From contig DAIDAH010000089.1 in NCBI GenBank assembly GCA_027310735.1, positions 1 through 10,413 on the forward strand: a stretch of DNA of 10,413 bases, in the 5' to 3' direction. Positions 6,455-10,413 of the stretch are shown here, one piece after another. The notes beneath the pieces are model-generated. The model had not been told where the DNA came from. It saw only the letters and a list, made by a program, of their open reading frames with translations, and made no database searches. The translations under genes were made by a program, and so were the position numbers. Position 1 is the first letter of the stretch. The number at the start of each line of letters is the position of its first letter. The DNA is from Methylotenera sp. (GTDB lineage: Bacteria > Pseudomonadota > Gammaproteobacteria > Burkholderiales > Methylophilaceae).

Positions 6455-6774
6455 ATGAATTTTCTTGGTTTGGGTCTAAGTGAACATTTGGCATAAACGT
6501 AAGTAAGGAACTAAATTAAAAAATACTTATAAAATGTGGGCATTTAGTCGAAATTATGGGAAATTGGGCATTTAAATTTACTTTAGTTAGTTGTATGCTT
6601 AATTTAAATTTAATTATAAGTTATTGATAATTTATTGTTATTTTTATATTTTCATGAGAGATTTCTAAAATTGACTAGTGAGTTGTCTGTTAGCATTTAG
6701 TGAGTTGAATTTTTGCAAAATTCATTGCGAGCAAGTCATTTTTAGAGATATTCGCCTAATTATTAGGCTTCCAC
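6455..6774. repeat. AT-rich spacer between convergent genes with paired direct repeats
   Basis: This 320-bp gap is very AT-rich (especially 6570-6650) and has no credible ORF. It holds two exact 10-bp direct-repeat pairs: TGGGCATTTA at 6537-6546 and 6565-6574, and TAGTGAGTTG at 6676-6685 and 6698-6707 (22 bases apart, about two helical turns). Since the flanking genes converge, no promoter for them is needed here, so the repeats need another explanation such as a protein-binding or origin-like site, a lost gene or chance. Confidence 0.45.
6754..6768. terminator. Short hairpin after the 290-residue protein gene
   Basis: GCCTAA (6754-6759) and TTAGGC (6763-6768) form a perfect 6-bp stem with a 3-nt loop, six bases beyond the stop codon of the minus-strand gene. 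No clear U-tract follows on the minus strand, so terminator function is only possible. Confidence 0.3.
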
Positions 6775-7647
6775 TTATGCCTCATGCGTTGGAATGTTGC
6801 TTGATTCTTTTCTAGACTTGTACTCGCGCTTTATTGCTCTTTCCAGAATTCCCTTACTTTTGATGTTATCAACGATACCCCCAGCTTGAATAAAGATAAT
6901 GAATACGTTGTATGCATGTTCGTTAAATTTATCTAGAGGGTATTCTTTAAAACAATCTGAATATGTCTTTACAAAAAAATCGGCAAATTTCGTTATTAAC
7001 ATAGAGAGGTGATCTCGACTCTTGTTATTCCCAGAGGGTACTTTTGCAATTAATGCAGCATGTTTAACCGCATCCCTAAATTCACTCAAGGAGTTTATTA
7101 GATCATTTGGATAATATAAAAATTTTGATATTAGAGCTGGATCCTGACCTTGGAGGTCGGAATCGACTTGGTCAACTACGTCATAACCTTTGACCATATA
7201 TTCCTCAAATGATGGCATAAGACTTCTGTGTGAATTAAGGGATTTGTAGTCGTTTACATCAACAGGATTTTTAGAGTTAGGCTTAAAATATAATGGGGAT
7301 CTTTCTTGCATTAAATTGTAAAGTGAACGCTTAATCAATAGTTTTGTTGGGCGATCATAATTGCCTTTAAGTACTTGATTCTGATCTTGCTTTAGTGATT
7401 GCAATAAAGGTAAGAGTTCATTACATTTTTTAAGAAATTTTTCTAGGACAATCTTTTGATCAGTTGCGGTTCGCTCATAACCTATAGTAGCCCTAAAAAA
7501 AGTATCTTTACTAATGAATGCGTTAAGTTTTTTGAAGAATTTATCTGTTCCTTCTTCGTTGTAGTGTTCTTTAAGCTGCTTAAGCAATCTATGCGTCTCA
7601 TTAAGACTCAATTGATTCGAATTGTTGATATTAGGTTTGGCTTCCAT
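6775..7647 (-). CDS. Unrecognised 290-residue helical, lysine-rich protein (cargo)
   Basis: I do not recognise a named family. The sequence is rich in Lys, Asn, Leu and Glu and reads as mostly alpha-helical, with likely amphipathic or coiled segments at about 14-45 and 65-95 (LEKFLKKCNELLPLLQSL). There is no signal peptide or clear membrane segment; FIIFIQAGG near residue 250 is short and inside a helical domain. The C-terminal section, GNNKSRDHLSMLITKFADFF then a loop and YNVFIIFIQ, has the shape of a helical segment seen in hypothetical proteins beside integrases, but this is from memory only. The ATG has GGTGA five bases upstream. It is monocistronic, lies 102 bp from the end of the integrase gene, and has its own promoter-like sequence with a palindrome. 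Strong AT bias suggests it is laterally acquired cargo. Function is unknown. Confidence 0.7.
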   Translation of the reverse strand: MEAKPNINNSNQLSLNETHRLLKQLKEHYNEEGTDKFFKKLNAFISKDTFFRATIGYERTATDQKIVLEKFLKKCNELLPLLQSLKQDQNQVLKGNYDRPTKLLIKRSLYNLMQERSPLYFKPNSKNPVDVNDYKSLNSHRSLMPSFEEYMVKGYDVVDQVDSDLQGQDPALISKFLYYPNDLINSLSEFRDAVKHAALIAKVPSGNNKSRDHLSMLITKFADFFVKTYSDCFKEYPLDKFNEHAYNVFIIFIQAGGIVDNIKSKGILERAIKREYKSRKESSNIPTHEA

Positions 7648-7686
7648 GAATCACCATGATTGAAAGTTTATATAACTAAAACGCGC

Positions 7687-7714
7687 ACAATACAGTATCA
7701 CTGTAAAGAGTCTA
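7687..7714 (-). promoter_or_regulatory. Putative promoter with operator-like palindrome for the 290-residue protein gene
   Basis: On the minus strand TAGACT (7714-7709) and TATTGT (7692-7687) make a -35/-10 pair with a 16-bp spacer, each matching four of six consensus bases. The palindrome TACAGT-ATC-ACTGTA (7691-7705) fills the spacer and touches the -10, the place where a repressor would act. It does not match a LexA box, whose half-sites face the other way (CTGT-N8-ACAG). Confidence 0.4.
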
Positions 7715-7749
7715 TTTTTTTAAATTGGTTCGTCATCTGCAGTTTTCTG

Positions 7750-9093
7750 TCAGGTGATGCAAGGCTTAGATAGTTTTTGTTCAGCATATATGACTGGCTT
7801 TTTTATTCCAGCAGCTTCAAACATAGCTGTTGTTGCGGAATTTACGGATGCACGTACTGGATCAAGATCAAGTCTTGCGTAAATAGCTGTCGTTTGTTGA
7901 TTTTTGTGGTTCAAACTCTTACCTATAATAGATAGGCTCGCACCTTGTTTTGCCTGCCAGCTACCTAAAGTACGTCGTAAATCATGGATGCGCAAGTCTA
8001 TCATCCGGCAACCATCTGTGTCGATTTTCAAATGCTTAGCGGCATGCCTAGCTCGATCAAGTGCATCGCTCAGCGACTCGCCTTCTGCCTTATAATTTTT
8101 ATTGCCTGTAGTCTCGATACGCATAGCTAGTTGACTTAACTCGTCACGATCAAATATACGTTGCCAGCCATTTTTAGGTTCAATTAGATGTCCGCTTTTT
8201 CCATTACCTGGAAATACGAAAGGCCCCTCAATAATTTCTTTTCGGGTTGTCAGAATTAATGCAGCCTCTGGTGAGAGGGTCACATTTTGTGGGGTACCAT
8301 TTTTCGTGTCGGGGATACGCCATATTCCATCGGCTAAATTGATTTGACTCCAACGCATTTCTAGTACGTTGGATCGTCTTGCACCTGTCAAGAGTGACAG
8401 TAAAAAAAAGTCACGGACGGTAACATTTGTTTCTTCACCCAGTGAAGCAAAAAATCTGGGAAGCTCATTTGATTGTAAGAAACGATCACGTTTGTTGCTC
8501 TTACGAGTCTTGATCCCTCTCACTGGATTTTCGGTCAAGTAGTTCCATTCAATAGCTTTACCGAAAATTCCAGATGTCAGCGCACGTACATTATTAACGG
8601 TTGCTCCAGCTTTGCCGTCACTATCCATGTCCGATAATATACGTCCAACCATTTCCCGCGTAACCGCAGAGAGTTTCTTCGTGCCTAGTGGTTTCTTAAG
8701 ATAGTCTCGAAAGCGTTGTTGATCGTCACTCCAAGATTTCTTTTTTTGCCCATGACGTTCACCGTATTCTTTGAAAAATTCGGATACAGTTGGTTCTCCC
8801 TTGAGAGACCGCTTAACCTCTGCTGGGTTAGAACCTTCCTCAATTTCAGAATTAACGCGCGCGGCAAGTTTGCGTGCCTGCTCAATTGTCATGTCAGGAA
8901 ACCTTCCTAACGTCATACGTTCAGGAAGTCCACCTTTGATTCTCCTAAACAATGAGAATGTCTTGACGCCAGTGGATGTGACTCTAATCTGCAATCCAGT
9001 AGTTTTTGCATCATGATAGACTGTACGCTGTCCTAGTTCTGGCATGCGTAAGTTTGTTAATGCTTCTTTAGTGAAGTTAATAATATTGCCCAA
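7750..9093 (-). CDS. P4-like tyrosine recombinase (element integrase)
   Basis: A 447-residue site-specific recombinase that should integrate and excise this element at a tRNA gene. The N-terminal arm-binding domain (about 1-95) has TGLQIRVTSTGVKTFSLFRR (32-51) and TLGRFPDMTIEQAR (61-74), typical of P4-type integrases; a SAM-like core-binding domain spans about 102-195. The catalytic domain shows R239 in TGARRSN, K264 in the beta-hairpin, H370 and R373 in HDLRRT, H396 in LNHK and the nucleophile Y405. About 45 extra residues lie between the core and HDLRR, as in some members of the group. The start is TTG at 9093: GGAGG lies seven bases upstream, the frame has no in-frame ATG before its upstream TAA, and the nearby ATG at 9098 is out of frame and too close to GGAGG. 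The gene is transcribed away from the attachment site. Confidence 0.93.
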   Translation of the reverse strand: MGNIINFTKEALTNLRMPELGQRTVYHDAKTTGLQIRVTSTGVKTFSLFRRIKGGLPERMTLGRFPDMTIEQARKLAARVNSEIEEGSNPAEVKRSLKGEPTVSEFFKEYGERHGQKKKSWSDDQQRFRDYLKKPLGTKKLSAVTREMVGRILSDMDSDGKAGATVNNVRALTSGIFGKAIEWNYLTENPVRGIKTRKSNKRDRFLQSNELPRFFASLGEETNVTVRDFFLLSLLTGARRSNVLEMRWSQINLADGIWRIPDTKNGTPQNVTLSPEAALILTTRKEIIEGPFVFPGNGKSGHLIEPKNGWQRIFDRDELSQLAMRIETTGNKNYKAEGESLSDALDRARHAAKHLKIDTDGCRMIDLRIHDLRRTLGSWQAKQGASLSIIGKSLNHKNQQTTAIYARLDLDPVRASVNSATTAMFEAAGIKKPVIYAEQKLSKPCIT

Positions 9094-9112
9094 AACATTG
9101 CCTCCAAATTTA

Positions 9113-9133
9113 CTGGGGTTACGCTGGGGTTAC
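9113..9133. repeat. Tandem 11-bp-spaced repeat upstream of the integrase
   Basis: CTGGGGTTAC occurs at 9113-9122 and again at 9124-9133, an exact 11-base period. That spacing puts both copies on the same face of the helix, about 20 bp before the integrase start and 120 bp from the attachment site. This suggests arm-type sites for the integrase or binding sites for its regulator or excisionase. Confidence 0.5.
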
Positions 9134-9179
9134 ATATTAGGTTAAAATAAGGTAAAGTTTATGCAATCCCATTAAGGTG

Positions 9180-9208
9180 AGTATGTCCATAACTCTATGC
9201 TAGGTCAA
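9180..9208 (-). promoter_or_regulatory. Putative integrase promoter
   Basis: On the minus strand TTGACC (9208-9203), one mismatch from the -35 consensus, is followed after exactly 17 bp by CATACT (9185-9180), which matches four of six -10 bases. It would start transcription about 80 bases before the TTG start codon, with the tandem 11-bp repeat inside the leader. Confidence 0.45.
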
Positions 9209-9254
9209 GCTTTGTTATGTTTCATTAATATGAGGTTGGTAGTGGGACCTAGAA

Positions 9255-9299
9255 CTCATAATCCGTTGGTGCTGTGTTCGACTCACAGGGGGGCCACCA
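9255..9299 (+). other. Element-end attachment site: 3' half of a CAU-anticodon tRNA
   Basis: These 45 bases read as tRNA positions 32 to 76: anticodon loop CTCATAA (9255-9261, anticodon CAT), TCCGT (3' anticodon stem), a short variable region, the T stem CTGTG/CACAG with loop TTCGACT, acceptor strand GGGGGCC, discriminator A and encoded CCA (9297-9299). The 5' half is missing: no GGCCCCC acceptor strand or matching anticodon stem precedes it. This is what integration into a tRNA 3' half leaves at the far end of an element. The parent tRNA is elongator Met or the lysidine-type Ile; sequence does not decide. The intact copy should lie left of this window. Confidence 0.75.
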
Positions 9300-9309
9300 A
9301 TAAAATCAA

Positions 9310-9339
9310 GGGCTACAGAGATGTGGCCCTTTTTCTTTT
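9310..9339 (+). terminator. Rho-independent terminator of the original tRNA gene
   Basis: GGGCTACA (9310-9317) pairs with TGTGGCCC (9322-9329), including one G-T pair, around a GAGA tetraloop, and is followed by TTTTTCTTTT. It lies ten bases after the tRNA CCA, exactly where the chromosomal tRNA would need its terminator, which supports this being the chromosomal side of the junction. Confidence 0.8.
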
Positions 9340-9504
9340 GTAAGCTAGGGACACTGGTGGAACAATTGCAAAAAATAATCCTCAAATACCTCGCTCACTA
9401 TCAAGACTACATTTAGCTCGTGCCGAGTTGGGCATTGGCTTAGGTGGCTAGGTAATTCAGTTGTTGGCTTGCTCGCTATAGTATCGGACGTTCTTGGGAT
9501 TGTA
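9340..9504. other. Chromosomal spacer without a recognised gene
   Basis: About 165 bp between the tRNA terminator and the terminator of the outer-membrane gene. The longest open stretch on the plus strand ends at a TAG near 9452 and reads LSRLHLARAELGIGLGG at its end, but it has no start codon or ribosome-binding site and could be a gene remnant or chance. I see no promoter or RNA gene here. Confidence 0.4.
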
Positions 9505-9535
9505 TATAAAAGAAAAGCCCCTTGGTACAGGGGCT
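9505..9535 (-). terminator. Rho-independent terminator of the outer-membrane protein gene
   Basis: AGCCCCT (9516-9522) and AGGGGCT (9529-9535) form a perfect 7-bp GC-rich stem with a 6-nt loop. On the minus strand it is followed by TTTTCTTTTA, a good U-tract. It lies 26 bases beyond the stop codon of the gene on that strand. Confidence 0.85.
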
Positions 9536-9561
9536 ATTTCTTGTACATTACATAAATTGTC

Positions 9562-10344
9562 TTAAAACACGTAGCTAGCCAGAGCACCTACACCATAGTC
9601 AGGACTACCATTGGAGAATCCTTTGACTAGATAGCCTTGCGCTTTCCAGTTATGGGTAATCTTCTGGCTAACGAAAGCCATCATTTCGCTCATTGACGAG
9701 CCTCTAGCGGTAATCGCCGGGCGATAATCGTAAATGAGTCCAGTGCTGGTGTTTGGAGTCAACTTGTAGACCCCGCCTACAGAGCCAAAGAACACGTTGT
9801 CAAGAGTAGTCGTACTAGTATCACCGTACGCACGATAACCCACAGTACCAAGAGCCGTAAAATCGCCAAAGCCTTTGTACATGTCGACTTGGGCTGTGTA
9901 ATCATTTTCACCAGTTCCAAGCCCCTTGGCTGCATCTGCTGTACCAATCTTGACCTTACCTGTTAGGTCAATTACTGGCATGCCACTGCTACCGTTAAGC
10001 AAGTTGTAGCTTGCGCCGGCAACGATATCGCCTAATCCAGACTCTGTAGTGCGTTGGGTCGTGGTGATGGTTTGAGTCTGTCCGATATTAGGCACTACAC
10101 CGCCCGGACCCGTAATAGTGATATAAGGAACGGTTAACTTGAGTACCCAACGGTCGACCTGATACTTGGCTATAACGGGAACAGAAGTGATATCCGTTGC
10201 TGTAGTGCCTCCGTACTTACCAGAGCTGTAGTCAAAACCAGTTGTTAAGCTGAAGGTGCCACTATCACCAGCCCATACAGGAAGAGCGACCGCTCCTAGT
10301 AAGCTAGTGCTGACAAGCATCGTAATAAAGTGGGATATTTTCAT
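9562..10344 (-). CDS. Outer-membrane beta-barrel protein (Phenol_MetA_deg/transporter-like)
   Basis: A 260-residue precursor with a Sec signal peptide: a Lys near the N-terminus, a hydrophobic core (ITMLVSTSLLGAVALPV) and VWA before a cleavage after A25. The mature protein alternates polar and hydrophobic residues in short strands separated by Gly/Thr/Asn turns (SGKYGGTTATDITSVPVIAKY, LKLTVPYITITGPGG) and ends in YVF, the C-terminal aromatic signature read by the BAM complex. The layout resembles proteins of the PF13557 'MetA-pathway of phenol degradation' or 'transporter' group, whose substrates are mostly unknown. Three in-frame ATGs lie close together; I chose 10344 because GAG precedes it at seven bases and the signal peptide begins there, while 10362 has no ribosome-binding site. 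It lies outside the element and is probably a resident chromosomal gene transcribed alone. Confidence 0.75.
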   Translation of the reverse strand: MKISHFITMLVSTSLLGAVALPVWAGDSGTFSLTTGFDYSSGKYGGTTATDITSVPVIAKYQVDRWVLKLTVPYITITGPGGVVPNIGQTQTITTTQRTTESGLGDIVAGASYNLLNGSSGMPVIDLTGKVKIGTADAAKGLGTGENDYTAQVDMYKGFGDFTALGTVGYRAYGDTSTTTLDNVFFGSVGGVYKLTPNTSTGLIYDYRPAITARGSSMSEMMAFVSQKITHNWKAQGYLVKGFSNGSPDYGVGALASYVF

Positions 10345-10413
10345 ATAATTTCTCATAGTCATCTTGATTATCGTAAATTAACTACCTGTGCTAGCTTTCT
10401 CAGGGCGTTCAAC

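Noticed and set aside
7691..7705. LexA/SOS box at the orphan cargo gene promoter.
   Set aside because: The half-sites are ACAGT...ACTGT with 3-nt spacing, not CTGT-N8-ACAG.
9220..9299. A complete tRNA-Met/Ile2 gene, because GGTTGGTAG upstream of the anticodon loop resembles a D-loop.
   Set aside because: The 5' acceptor strand and 5' anticodon stem do not pair with the 3' half, and the D-arm spacing is wrong, so only a 3' half is present.
1..10413. CRISPR array, rRNA genes or insertion-sequence transposase.
   Set aside because: No regularly spaced repeats, rRNA segments, transposase ORFs or flanking inverted repeats were seen.

Overview
This window looks like the right-hand end of an integrated mobile element (genomic island, ICE or prophage-like) in a fairly AT-rich proteobacterium, joined to chromosomal DNA on the right. 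The outer-membrane barrel protein and the general style suggest a beta- or gammaproteobacterium, possibly a low-GC betaproteobacterium. That taxonomic guess is weak because it rests on protein style, not on a marker gene.

Left part (1-4916), all on the minus strand: a DNA-processing and replication module. In transcription order (right to left) it has an AlpA/HTH_17-type small DNA-binding protein, a doubtful overlapping small ORF, an AAA_25/RepA-like ATPase with a C-terminal winged helix, an ATP-dependent DNA ligase with an N-terminal WGR-like domain, a small zinc-ribbon/glycine-zipper protein, a DUF932 (TIGR03299-type) protein, and the start of a YqaJ-family phage-type exonuclease that runs off the left edge. 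Such genes typically give a mobile element its own replication and recombination functions. Hairpins separate several of them.

Middle part (4917-7749): cargo that is visibly more AT-rich. A plus-strand gene encodes an HNH_5-like protein that has lost most of its expected zinc-binding cysteines. A minus-strand gene encodes a 290-residue helical, lysine-rich protein I cannot name. The two genes converge on a 320-bp AT-rich spacer with paired short direct repeats. By position (between integrase and core module) they are the best candidates for an undescribed accessory or defence function, but the sequence alone proves no function.

Right part (7750-9299): a P4-like tyrosine integrase that starts with TTG. 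Its upstream region holds a good sigma70-like promoter and a tandem 11-bp repeat, then the 3' half of a CAU-anticodon tRNA (anticodon loop through CCA). I read this fragment as the attachment site at the element's right end. The intact, reconstituted tRNA should lie at the other end, left of this window. The tRNA's own rho-independent terminator follows the fragment, so chromosomal sequence begins there.

Far right (9300-10413): chromosomal flank with one minus-strand gene for a secreted outer-membrane beta-barrel protein and its own rho-independent terminator.
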